NCBI GenBank assembly: GCA_040776905.1
Contig: JAXGZQ010000001.1
Coordinates: forward strand, 930,001 to 994,000
Direction of reading: 5' to 3'
Source of the DNA: SLHU01 sp009929975
GTDB taxonomy: Bacteria; Bacillota; Clostridia; Saccharofermentanales; UBA5734
Length of the DNA: 64,000 nt
Shown here: in pieces, positions 32,649-40,611 of the stretch
Layout: each line of letters starts with the position of its first letter
Numbering within the stretch: the stretch's first letter is position 1
Notes under the pieces: generated by a model
Seen by the model: only the letters and a program-made list of their open reading frames with translations
Databases searched by the model: none
What the model was told of the DNA's origin: nothing
Program-made: the position numbers and the translations under genes

Positions 32649-33380
32649 TTGAGCAAACTGCAAAAAATAAAAAAAGCGGCGGGTCAGCGGCTCAGCAAGT
32701 GGCGCTCAGACCAGCTGCCGATCCGGCGTGGCCTGATCGGTTATGGCGCGAACGCGATCGCGATGACGGCCACCCGTCTGTTGATCCGCCTGAGTGCCGA
32801 AGGCCGGGATAACATACCGGCTCAGGTGCCGTATGTCATCGCGTCCAATCACGAGACATATGTCGATGGCATGTGGATCGGCGCTTACCTGCCAAGAGGG
32901 CATTTCCGCCATCTGAGCTGCATCGCCGGCAGCGATCTTGAATTTCAGCACGGCTGGCTGGGTCGTGTGATTCTCCGGGTCGGCAGAGCCATTCCGATCG
33001 ACCGCTTCGGCAACCCGGTCCGTGGTCTGATCATCGCGAAGAAAAAAGTTGATGAGGGCAATATCCTGCTGGTACACCCTGAAGGCACCCGCACATCCGA
33101 TGGACATCTCGGGGAACTAAAAGATGGCGCGGCCTATATCGCGATCAAAAGCAAGGTTCCGCTGGTTCCGGTCTTTATCGATGGCGGTTATGAGGTCTTC
33201 AGCCGCCATATGAAGCGGCCGCAGCCGCGGGATCCGCAGACCGGCAGAAAACAACGGGTGGTGATCCGTTTCGGACCCCCTCTCCGGCCACAGGATTTCA
33301 GGGATGCTCACGAAATGACCGCAGCCCTGCAGGACTGGATGGAATCATGCGCATCGGATCGCCGGATACCGCGTAACTGA
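32649..33380 (+). CDS. plsC: 1-acyl-sn-glycerol-3-phosphate acyltransferase
   Basis: A 243-residue PlsC-family acyltransferase that makes phosphatidic acid from lysophosphatidate. The catalytic NHETYVD (H-x4-D) and the glycerol-phosphate site HPEGTRTSDG are both present. A basic amphipathic N-terminus precedes a hydrophobic stretch. I chose the TTG at 32649 because GGAGG lies 7 nt upstream; the frame opens at TTG 32589, which lies before the likely transcript start. It is convergent with the lipid-kinase operon, so two lipid units face each other. Confidence 0.92.
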   Translation: MSKLQKIKKAAGQRLSKWRSDQLPIRRGLIGYGANAIAMTATRLLIRLSAEGRDNIPAQVPYVIASNHETYVDGMWIGAYLPRGHFRHLSCIAGSDLEFQHGWLGRVILRVGRAIPIDRFGNPVRGLIIAKKKVDEGNILLVHPEGTRTSDGHLGELKDGAAYIAIKSKVPLVPVFIDGGYEVFSRHMKRPQPRDPQTGRKQRVVIRFGPPLRPQDFRDAHEMTAALQDWMESCASDRRIPRN

Positions 33381-33441
33381 ACGAATCGTCTGGAAAACAG
33401 CCGATACCATGGCCAGCGCCAGTCCGGTGTGGCACTTCAGA

Positions 33442-34389
33442 TCAATAAAAAGCAAACCGCAGATGGCGCGGCAGCACGTGGAACCGGATCGTCCTGCGAT
33501 GAAAGACTTCCCCGTCTGCATTGCCGGGCAGCGGATCAGTATCAGCCGTCAGCTCACCACCGACGACCGTCCAGGTGTGAATCGCCGGGTGGCCCAGATG
33601 GCGGCCTTTTTTATAGAGCGGAATAAGCGGCAGAACCCGGCGCAGCGGCAGGCTGTCAACCAGGCAGACATCCAGCCGCCCATCATCGAGGCTGGCTTTC
33701 GGTGCCGGATTGAACCCACCGCCGTAATAGCGGCCGTTGCAGATCGCGGCAAGTATGAACCGGCTGTCGCCCGTCGCGTCGACGATCGCTCCATGTTCAT
33801 CAACCACATCAAAACGGAAGCGCATATCAAACTGGCGCTTGCCGGCAAGGCCGGCGACAATCGCCAGTGGATAGACGATACGGCCGGGCAAATGCCAGCG
33901 GCGAATCAGTTTCTGTGCGTGAATCTGAATCATCGTATCAAGTCCAAGCGATACGATGTTCAGACTGATCCCGTTGTCATACTCAATCAGGTCAATCGGC
34001 CGGATCTGCGGGTTCGCCAGCCGTGTATACAATGTTTTCAGATGGACTGTGCTGAAAGCCGCGCGGCAGAAATCATTGGAGGTCCCGATCGGGATGACGC
34101 TCATCACGGCATCAGTCCCGGCCAGACCTTGAACCACTTCATTGGCGGTCCCGTCGCCGCCACAGGCAAAGATAACCGCTGAAGCCCCGTAGCGCGCGGC
34201 ATAGTCTGCGGCGAGCCGTGTGGCGTGTCCGGGAGCTTCAGTGATCGCGAACTCAGCCTGGATGTCCGGATATCCGCTCAGGCTCGTCTCAATGTGGCGG
34301 ATCATACTCCGGCTGCCCCGCCGGCCGGCCTGTGGATTGACAATGAAAACAAAGTGTCCGGGGCGTTCAGCGTTCGCGGGAAGGCTCAT
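33442..34389 (-). CDS. Diacylglycerol/lipid kinase family protein
   Basis: A 315-residue DagK/YegS-type lipid kinase. The catalytic loop GGDGTANEVVQGL is at about 62-74, followed by VIPIGTSNDFCRAAF; NPQAGRRGSRSM near the start is the phosphate loop. The C-terminal beta domain is present. It likely phosphorylates diacylglycerol to phosphatidic acid, or a related lipid. ATG 34389 has GGAGG upstream; the frame opens at 34440. It overlaps the ligase gene by 23 bp and is the last gene of the MarR-ACP-ligase operon. Confidence 0.9.
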   Translation of the reverse strand: MSLPANAERPGHFVFIVNPQAGRRGSRSMIRHIETSLSGYPDIQAEFAITEAPGHATRLAADYAARYGASAVIFACGGDGTANEVVQGLAGTDAVMSVIPIGTSNDFCRAAFSTVHLKTLYTRLANPQIRPIDLIEYDNGISLNIVSLGLDTMIQIHAQKLIRRWHLPGRIVYPLAIVAGLAGKRQFDMRFRFDVVDEHGAIVDATGDSRFILAAICNGRYYGGGFNPAPKASLDDGRLDVCLVDSLPLRRVLPLIPLYKKGRHLGHPAIHTWTVVGGELTADTDPLPGNADGEVFHRRTIRFHVLPRHLRFAFY

Positions 34390-36295
34390 CTTTTCGTCCT
34401 CCAGAATCAGTATCCTTTTCTTTTGCTTGGGAATGATCATCCAGAGTGTCGATATTGCGGCCTGTCAGTTCCCGCCATTTCAACTGCTGTTTTTGCATCA
34501 ATTGCTTCATCCGGTCAATCTCAATCGGTCGCTTGATTTTCAGCGTCGTTGTCTTGACCATGTCCTGAAAACTGTAGACATAGTGTCGGATGCTGCGGAA
34601 AGACGGCATCTTCGCGTTGATATCCTGAATCAGCTGATCAAGCATCTGTCGGATTGACTGGTCATCTACCGTACCGCCTTTTTCCTTTTCCAGTTTATCC
34701 CGGTCGATGACGAATTTCGCGCTGACAACCACATCACCGGATTCATCGAGTTCACCCCAGACCATCGACTCACGAATAATCTCGTGTTGTCCGATCAGAT
34801 GCTCAATCTCTTCAGGAAAGACTTTCTTTCCGGTCTTGAGCACAATCATCGACTTAAGACGGCCGGTAATCTGCAGGCAGCCGGATTTCGGATCGATCCG
34901 GCCCATGTCTCCCGTATGAAGCCAGCCATCAGCATCGATCGTTTCGGCCGTTGCCTCCGGGTTATTATAATACCCGAGCATGACACAATCACTGCGGGTC
35001 AGAATCTCACCGATTCCGCCGTCTTCATCGGTATCAATCGCGAGGGTCACCCCGGCCAGGGGCTGTCCGACCGTTCCCGGTACGAAAACTTTCGTGTTGC
35101 AGCCGCTGATAACCGGCGAAGCTTCCGTCATGCCATAGCCCTCAAGAATCCGGATGCCGATGGCATCAAAAAAACTGATCACCTGGGGGTCGATCGGCGC
35201 GGCTCCGCAGATTCCCAGCCGCAGGTGGCCGCCGAACGCGTCCAACAGCTGGTGGTAGATGCGCCGGCGCAGGTCAATGCCGACTTTGCGCAGCAGCTGA
35301 GTGACCGGTATCATCCGGTAGACGAGTTTCTTCTTGCCGGTTTTTTCCAGTGCCGCCTGCACTTTGGCATAGAAATTATTGAAAAGTACCGGAACCCCGA
35401 TGATCATCTCAATCTGGTACTCCACCAGGTTTTTCTGGATATAGCGGAGCCCGTCGGCCACATGGATCTGCGCGCCGACATGAAGCGCCATATAGAGGCC
35501 GCAGGTATTCTCGAATGTATGGTGCAGCGGCAGCACTGACAGCATGCGGATACCGGCTGGCAGGGTGACCACGCCGGCCAGGGCCCTGATATTCGCCGCG
35601 AGATTGCGATGGCTGAGCATCACAGCTTTCGAAGCACTGGTCGTCCCTGAAGTAAACAGCAGGGTGGCCATCACATCCGGATCGATTTTCTTATCCAGCC
35701 AGGTCCGGTGGCCGGCATCCAGCAGCTGGCGTCCATAAGCCAGACAGTCGTCCAGACGATGATAACGGACGGCCGCGCCATCCGGAGCATCACCCGTCGC
35801 CTCCGGGAGCTGCCATGGCACATTTTCATCCCTGCTCAGCAAATCAGGATGCATGCAGATCAGGGTCTTGAGCATCGGATGTTCCTGAACGGCCTGATCC
35901 AGATATGGCTGAACGAAAGGATCATAAAACAGGATATCGACATCGGCCCGCTTGATCAGATCAATAACCTCAGATGAAGGTAGCAGGCGATCGATCGGTA
36001 CGACAATCCCGGCGCCATTGATGACCGCGGCATGAGCCAGACTCCAGGCATAGCTGTTTTCACCGATGATCCCGATGCGGTTATGAACAGATGGCAGGGT
36101 CGTCAACCAGCTGCCCAGGGCTTTGATGTCCTGGTCAAACTGACGGTAAGTCCGGGTTTCCGGTTCCGCCTGCGGGGTGGAACGGAAGCGAAACGCGGGC
36201 AGATCAGGGTATCGCTGTACGGATTGTGCCAGCATATCCCGCAAATCGCTGAATTCATGGACATCATAGTGCCGGACTCCGGTTATGGTTTGCAT
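34367..36295 (-). CDS. AMP-forming acyl ligase (acyl-CoA or acyl-ACP synthetase)
   Basis: A 642-residue adenylate-forming enzyme of the long-chain fatty acid ligase group. The P-loop is LLFTSGTTSASKAVMLSHRN (about 185-205), then GYGMTEASPVISGC and the hinge/C-terminal GRLKSMIVLKTGKKVFPEEIE. It activates a fatty acid with ATP. A dedicated ACP gene lies 26 bp upstream, so the acceptor is more likely ACP than CoA. ATG 36295 has GGAGG upstream. Lipid kinase downstream and plsC facing it support use of exogenous or recycled fatty acids for phospholipids. Confidence 0.88.
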   Translation of the reverse strand: MQTITGVRHYDVHEFSDLRDMLAQSVQRYPDLPAFRFRSTPQAEPETRTYRQFDQDIKALGSWLTTLPSVHNRIGIIGENSYAWSLAHAAVINGAGIVVPIDRLLPSSEVIDLIKRADVDILFYDPFVQPYLDQAVQEHPMLKTLICMHPDLLSRDENVPWQLPEATGDAPDGAAVRYHRLDDCLAYGRQLLDAGHRTWLDKKIDPDVMATLLFTSGTTSASKAVMLSHRNLAANIRALAGVVTLPAGIRMLSVLPLHHTFENTCGLYMALHVGAQIHVADGLRYIQKNLVEYQIEMIIGVPVLFNNFYAKVQAALEKTGKKKLVYRMIPVTQLLRKVGIDLRRRIYHQLLDAFGGHLRLGICGAAPIDPQVISFFDAIGIRILEGYGMTEASPVISGCNTKVFVPGTVGQPLAGVTLAIDTDEDGGIGEILTRSDCVMLGYYNNPEATAETIDADGWLHTGDMGRIDPKSGCLQITGRLKSMIVLKTGKKVFPEEIEHLIGQHEIIRESMVWGELDESGDVVVSAKFVIDRDKLEKEKGGTVDDQSIRQMLDQLIQDINAKMPSFRSIRHYVYSFQDMVKTTTLKIKRPIEIDRMKQLMQKQQLKWRELTGRNIDTLDDHSQAKEKDTDSGGRKDEPSRER

Positions 36296-36321
36296 CGGAT
36301 AACCTCCAGTTTCATGGCGGA

Positions 36322-36576
36322 TCACTGATCCAGCCGTCGGGCGATAAACGAAACGATCTCACCAATCGTCCTCAGATTCTCGATTTCCTCATCAGAAATA
36401 CGCAGATCATAGGCGGCCTCCAGATCAATCACGATTTCAAACAAGGCCAGCGAATCCAGATCAAGATCATGCAGCAGATTGGTCTGCTCGTTCAGATCGG
36501 AGGGAATCCGGTCGGTGATGTCGGCAATGGTGTTGATTACCTGGCTTTGTATGTCCTGTCGTTTGATTGCGGTCAT
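36322..36576 (-). CDS. Acyl carrier protein
   Basis: An 84-residue ACP. The phosphopantetheine serine lies in DLDLDSLALFEIVIDLE at about residues 36-52. Helices follow the standard pattern, and the protein is acidic. AGGAGG precedes the ATG, which overlaps the MarR stop by 4 bp. It is separate from any fab cluster and is probably the partner of the downstream ligase rather than the housekeeping AcpP. Confidence 0.9.
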   Translation of the reverse strand: MTAIKRQDIQSQVINTIADITDRIPSDLNEQTNLLHDLDLDSLALFEIVIDLEAAYDLRISDEEIENLRTIGEIVSFIARRLDQ

Positions 36577-37055
36577 GGTTTCTGTTCCTCCTGGCCTGCA
36601 TGTGTCACATAGCGGCGATACTGCTCACTGACAAAACCAGAGATCGACAGCAGCGTGTCGAGTAGAATCTGCCGCTGTTTTTCATTGAGTGGCTCGGTCA
36701 GCCGGTCAACCAGCAGAGTATGAAATTTACTGTGCATGCGATAAGCCAGCTTCCCTTTCCGGGTGAGCCGGATCCGCACAACACGGCGGTCGTTCTGATC
36801 ACGGTACCGGTCAACATAATTTTTTCGTACCAGCCGGTCGATCGCTACGGTCAGCGTTCCCGTCGTAATACCGAGAATCGCCGCGGTCTCGCTCATCGTC
36901 CTGGCTTCATACAGCCCGATACCTTCCAGTGTATGCATTTCAGCCACCGACAGATCACTGAAATTCCCCTTGCTCAATGCTTTCTCCTCAGTTACGAGAA
37001 TTTTGTCAAATATATCAAGGAGCAATTCATTGACTCTTCGTTCATAATCATTCAT
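36573..37055 (-). CDS. MarR-family regulator, FabT-like by context
   Basis: About 160 residues from ATG 37055. The winged helix (about 45-100) includes MSETAAILGITTGTLTVAIDRLVRKNYVDRYRDQNDRRVVRIRLTRKG, a typical MarR recognition helix and wing. C-terminal helices mediate dimerisation. The ribosome site AAAGGAGG lies about 20 nt from this ATG and overlaps a GTG at 37076, so the exact start is uncertain. It leads an operon with ACP, ligase and lipid kinase; FabT of streptococci is a MarR protein that senses acyl-ACP, making a similar role plausible. A candidate operator lies at the promoter (37099-37112). Confidence 0.85.
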   Translation of the reverse strand: MNDYERRVNELLLDIFDKILVTEEKALSKGNFSDLSVAEMHTLEGIGLYEARTMSETAAILGITTGTLTVAIDRLVRKNYVDRYRDQNDRRVVRIRLTRKGKLAYRMHSKFHTLLVDRLTEPLNEKQRQILLDTLLSISGFVSEQYRRYVTHAGQEEQKP

Positions 37056-37098
37056 CAGGTTGCCGAGCGGCCGCACCTCCTTTGATCATCTTATCTTT

Positions 37099-37112
37099 TG
37101 ATTGTCTAATCA
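37099..37112. promoter_or_regulatory. Candidate MarR operator at the lipid operon promoter
   Basis: TGATT and AATCA flank a 4-bp centre (GTCT). It overlaps the end of the -10 box and the predicted start site of the minus-strand promoter at 37112-37140. FabT-type sites have the similar form TTTGATTATCAAA. Confidence 0.5.
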
Positions 37113-37140
37113 GTTTAGCCTTGTTTGTCTGGATTCGCAA
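37112..37140 (-). promoter_or_regulatory. Promoter of the MarR-ACP-ligase-kinase operon
   Basis: Minus strand TTGCGA, 17-nt spacer, TAAACT. It lies inside the last codons of hflX, about 60-85 bp before the MarR start. Confidence 0.5.
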
Positions 37141-38428
37141 GACGCCGAAACTCACGCAAAGGAGAAAACCAGCGATGGGCGATATGAATGGAGAGATCGA
37201 TCCCGTCGTCGCGGTACTCTTCATGATCAATACGGCCATGCTGGCGGACATAGTCAAGCCAGCCCGCTTCACGATAGGGGATCAGCAGACGAACCGTCAT
37301 CGTTCCTGCCAGATTGAGCCGGGTCAGGGCATCCAGCAGTTCAGTGATCCCCTGGCCGTTCTCCGCCGAAATGAGAAGTGACGGCGGCTGGCCCCGGCGG
37401 CGTTGTTCCAGATCACATGACTGGCGCACACTGTGCAGATCGCCCTCTGTCGCGGATCCGGCGCCGAACTGATCAGCCTTGTTGAAAACAATCAGGCGCG
37501 GATGGTCAGCTGCGTCAAGACGGCTGAGCAGATCCTCAACCACTTTCAAATGGGACTCAACATCCGGATCCGCCGCGTCCATGACCTGAAGAATCGCGTC
37601 AGCCTGGCGGACTTCATCGAGTGTTGATTGAAAAGCGTCCACCAGGTGGTGCGGCAATTTACGGATGAATCCGACGGTATCAGTCAACAGGACCGTACTG
37701 TGATCAGGCAGTTCCAGGCGCCGGACCGCGGGATCAAGTGTCGCGAAGACCTGATCCGCCGTCAGCAGGTCCGTGCCGCACAGCCGGTTGATCAGGGTTG
37801 ATTTTCCGGCATTGGTATATCCGACAACCGCGATGTTCAGCAAGGATCCGCTCTGTCGGCGCTGACGCAGCAGATGGCGGTCACGTGATATCTTGTCCAG
37901 CGCTTTCTTCAAGGATTGAATTCGCCGGTAGATATGCCGGCGATCGGTTTCCAGCTGACTTTCACCCGGACCACGGGTGCCGATACCGCCGCCCAGGCGC
38001 GACATGGCTGCGCCCTGACCCGTCAGGTGGCTGAGCTGATACTGCATCTGCGCCAGTTCAACCTGCAGGCGGCCGGCATGGCTGCGCGCATTCAAGGCAA
38101 ATATATCGAGTATCAGCATGGTTCGGTCAATCACCCGGCAGCCTGTCGCGGCCGCCATGTTTCTCATTTGAGAACCGGTCAGTTCTTCATCGCAGATCAG
38201 CAATTCCGCTTCCTGTGCTGCAGCGGCCACCCGGATTTCTTCCAGTTTGCCGCTTCCGATAAAGGTCGCCGGATCAGGTGAACCACGTCCCTGCAGTTCA
38301 CAGCCGACCACCTCGGCCCCGGCAGCTTCAGCCAGGGCAGACAGTTCTTCGAGCGATCGCCAGGCCGCGTCTTGCGCGGCTGTTCCCTGCTCCGTTACAA
38401 TTCCTGCACATATCGCCTTTTCCGGCAT
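37115..38428 (-). CDS. hflX: GTPase HflX
   Basis: A 437-residue ribosome-associated GTPase. The N-terminal domain has the HflX signatures GSGKLEEI and IDRTMLILDIFALNARSHAGRLQVELAQMQYQLSHL, followed by the glycine-rich linker SRLGGGIGTRGPGESQLETDRR. G1 is VVGYTNAGKSTLI, G3 is DTVGFIRKLP, G4 is NKAD. HflX splits stalled or dormant 70S ribosomes under stress. A perfect -10 (TATAAT, minus strand, 38491-38496) precedes it, with a 19-bp palindrome over the start site. Confidence 0.96.
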   Translation of the reverse strand: MPEKAICAGIVTEQGTAAQDAAWRSLEELSALAEAAGAEVVGCELQGRGSPDPATFIGSGKLEEIRVAAAAQEAELLICDEELTGSQMRNMAAATGCRVIDRTMLILDIFALNARSHAGRLQVELAQMQYQLSHLTGQGAAMSRLGGGIGTRGPGESQLETDRRHIYRRIQSLKKALDKISRDRHLLRQRRQSGSLLNIAVVGYTNAGKSTLINRLCGTDLLTADQVFATLDPAVRRLELPDHSTVLLTDTVGFIRKLPHHLVDAFQSTLDEVRQADAILQVMDAADPDVESHLKVVEDLLSRLDAADHPRLIVFNKADQFGAGSATEGDLHSVRQSCDLEQRRRGQPPSLLISAENGQGITELLDALTRLNLAGTMTVRLLIPYREAGWLDYVRQHGRIDHEEYRDDGIDLSIHIAHRWFSPLREFRRLANPDKQG

Positions 38429-38468
38429 GGTCGCCTCCCTGTTCTGTTGATCTGAACGTTGCCGCCAA

Positions 38469-38487
38469 CATGAGATGTCATCTCATG
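38469..38487. promoter_or_regulatory. 19-bp palindrome between hflX and the XRE gene
   Basis: CATGAGATGTCATCTCATG is a perfect palindrome around a central T. It overlaps the predicted hflX transcription start and lies about 22 bp upstream of the -35 box of the divergent XRE-type gene. Confidence 0.5.
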
Positions 38488-38509
38488 GCCATTATACTCT
38501 GCCAGAAGC

Positions 38510-38538
38510 TTGCCGCCTACAACTGAAACAGCTATAAT
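38510..38538 (+). promoter_or_regulatory. Promoter of the XRE-type gene
   Basis: TTGCCG, 17-nt spacer, TATAAT. The leader of about 85 nt to the ATG at 38632 is AT-rich with repeated TCAATTA motifs. Confidence 0.6.
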
Positions 38539-38631
38539 TAAGACATCTCAATTAAAATTATCATATTTTGTCAATTAATGTTCTTTTTTGTCGCGTCTGA
38601 TGATGACGATCCGCAAGAATAGGAGTACATT

Positions 38632-38964
38632 ATGGCAAAAGAACAGATCTTGACGCAAGCGATCGAAGCGGATGCGCTATGGCAGCAGAAGATCATCGGC
38701 CTGCTTCTGAGGCGGCTGCGGCAGATTGCCGGCCTGTCACAGGGACGGCTCGCGGACCGGTCTGATACGGACCCGTCGTATCTCAGCGGTCTGGAACATG
38801 GCCACGGACGTATCAGCATGTACAAGCTCAGGCAAGTCTGCCGTGCCATGGACACGGAAGAAGCCCTGCTTCTGCACCTGTGCCGGCAGATGACATCCTC
38901 ACTGGCCTTGCAGATGATCGTCGATCTGTCGGATCACGATCAGTCAAACAGGCGGTCGGGATGA
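38632..38964 (+). CDS. Small XRE-family HTH protein
   Basis: A 110-residue protein with a Cro/CI-type helix-turn-helix at about 22-80: LLRRLRQIAGLSQGRLADRSDTDPSYLSGLEHGHGRISMYKLRQVCRAM. TAGGAG precedes the ATG. The target is unknown; the palindrome at 38469-38487 is a candidate site. Its last 25 bp overlap the end of the convergent ABC ATPase gene. Confidence 0.85.
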   Translation: MAKEQILTQAIEADALWQQKIIGLLLRRLRQIAGLSQGRLADRSDTDPSYLSGLEHGHGRISMYKLRQVCRAMDTEEALLLHLCRQMTSSLALQMIVDLSDHDQSNRRSG

Positions 38965-39902
38965 GCGTCCGCCTGTTCTGAAGAAGCGGTTTCGGTTGTC
39001 TGGGCCGGATGCTCCGTCGGAATGGTCAGAATAATCCGGCCGTCATCCAGTTCGGCCTTGAGCATGCCGCGGCCGTGAATGCCGATCGCGGCCAGATATT
39101 CCCGTGGCAGCTGCAGCCGGCCAGTCCGGTCAAGAACCGCCAGTTCCTCATGCGAACTCTCCGTGTCATCCTCATCATTTCCCAGCCGGTCGAGGTCTCG
39201 CAGACGATCCCGGTAGCTCTCGCGTACCAGGATCTCGCTGCTGGTCCGTCCGTCACGAATCGCGACAACACGTCCGACCTGACGTGAAAGCTGGCGGTCA
39301 TGGGTCACGATCACAATGGTCAGGCCCAACTCCTGATTCAGCCGGCCGAACAGATCAAAGATCTGCGCGGTCGTCTTCTGGTCAACCGAACCGGTCGGTT
39401 CATCGGCCAGAAGCAGGCTGGGATCATTGGCCAGCGCGATCGCGATGGCCACCCGCTGCTGCTCGCCGCCGGACAGCTGCTGCAGGCGGCTGTTCTTGCG
39501 GTGGGCGATACCGACCATATCCAGCAATTCCACCGCCCGCTGCCGCCGGCGATGGCTTGAACTGATCACCAGTGGAACTTCAACATTCTGTACGGCTGTC
39601 AGGTAGGGAATCAGGTTGCGTGCGTTATTCTGCCAGACAAAACCGACGGTCCGCCGTTTATACTCGATCAGCTGACGCTCATTCAGTTTGAGAAGATCAT
39701 GCCCGTCAACAAGGAGGCGGCCGGCGGACGGACGGTCCAGACCGCCGAGCATGTTCAGAAGCGTCGACTTGCCGGAACCGCTGTTGCCGATAATCGCCAT
39801 CAGTTCCCCACGTTCAACATTGAGATCCAGACCCTGAAGCGCCAGGACCTCAAAATCACGGGTCTTGTAGATCTTAACCAGATTCTCACATTCGATCATC
39901 AT
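38940..39902 (-). CDS. ABC transporter ATPase with AbrB-like C-terminal domain
   Basis: A 320-residue protein. Residues 1-225 are a LolD/MacB-type ATPase: Walker A GNSGSGKST near 37-45, signature LSGGEQQR, Walker B LLLADEPTGSVD. Residues 254-295 (LAVLDRTGRLQLPREYLAAIGIHGRG...DDGRIILTI) align well with the SpoVT/AbrB swapped-hairpin domain (VDxxGRxxIPxxLRxxLGI...IILK). A polar tail follows. It pairs with the second ATPase (4-bp overlap) and the FtsX-type permease. The AbrB-like piece could mediate dimerisation or DNA binding; no such role is shown. Confidence 0.9.
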   Translation of the reverse strand: MMIECENLVKIYKTRDFEVLALQGLDLNVERGELMAIIGNSGSGKSTLLNMLGGLDRPSAGRLLVDGHDLLKLNERQLIEYKRRTVGFVWQNNARNLIPYLTAVQNVEVPLVISSSHRRRQRAVELLDMVGIAHRKNSRLQQLSGGEQQRVAIAIALANDPSLLLADEPTGSVDQKTTAQIFDLFGRLNQELGLTIVIVTHDRQLSRQVGRVVAIRDGRTSSEILVRESYRDRLRDLDRLGNDEDDTESSHEELAVLDRTGRLQLPREYLAAIGIHGRGMLKAELDDGRIILTIPTEHPAQTTETASSEQADAHPDRLFD

Positions 39903-40609
39903 GACTGCACCACCCCGTCATCCAGTGAAAAGACCTGGTCGGCCAGTTCCATCATGTTCGGGTCATGCGTGGTCATCACCACCGTCTGCCCTTCCTTTTC
40001 GACCAGTGTCCGGAATAGCTGAACAACTTGGAGTCCCATGCTTGTATCCAGTTCAGCCGTCGGTTCATCGGCAAATATAACGGTCGGCTGATGAACGATC
40101 GCCCGGGCGATCGCGACACGCTGCTGCTCACCACCGGACAATTCCTGGGTGCGATGGCGCATCCTGCGTTCCAGACCAACCAGCTGCAAGACCTGCTCTG
40201 TCCGCTGCCGCCGATCCAGACCATCAGGCTTGGCCACCCGCAGTGCGAACTCAACATTCTCAAACGCGTTCATCGTCGGAATCAGGGCGACGGACTGGAA
40301 AACAAACCCCATGTCCCGGCGGCGCAGCTGATCCCGGCGATGGTCGGAAAGCGCCGTAATATCCAGATCACGGAAAAACACCTGTCCTTCGCTCGGACGG
40401 TCCAGAGCTCCCAGCAGATTCATCAAGGTTGTCTTACCGGATCCGGAACGCCCCTTAAGCATGGTCAGCTGTCCGCCCGGTATTTCGATATTGATCCGGC
40501 TGAGCACCTGGAGCAGCTCATGTCCGGAACGGAAGCTGCGTCCGAGGTTCTCAGTACGCAGGATAATCGCCTGATCCGGCCTTGTCATCGTGTTATCAGT
40601 CTTGCTCAT
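39899..40609 (-). CDS. ABC transporter ATPase, LolD/MacB type
   Basis: A 236-residue ATPase: Walker A GRSGSGKTT at about 54-62, signature LSGGEQQRVAIARAI, Walker B VIFADEPTAELD. It lacks the C-terminal extension of its neighbour. It starts 2 bp after the permease stop and overlaps the next ATPase by 4 bp, so the transporter probably uses a heterodimer of the two ATPases. Confidence 0.93.
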   Translation of the reverse strand: MSKTDNTMTRPDQAIILRTENLGRSFRSGHELLQVLSRINIEIPGGQLTMLKGRSGSGKTTLMNLLGALDRPSEGQVFFRDLDITALSDHRRDQLRRRDMGFVFQSVALIPTMNAFENVEFALRVAKPDGLDRRQRTEQVLQLVGLERRMRHRTQELSGGEQQRVAIARAIVHQPTVIFADEPTAELDTSMGLQVVQLFRTLVEKEGQTVVMTTHDPNMMELADQVFSLDDGVVQS

Positions 40610-40611
40610 GC

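Noticed and set aside
33409..34182. 257-codon plus-strand frame opposite the lipid kinase
   Set aside because: The lipid kinase on the minus strand has full catalytic motifs; the plus frame has none.
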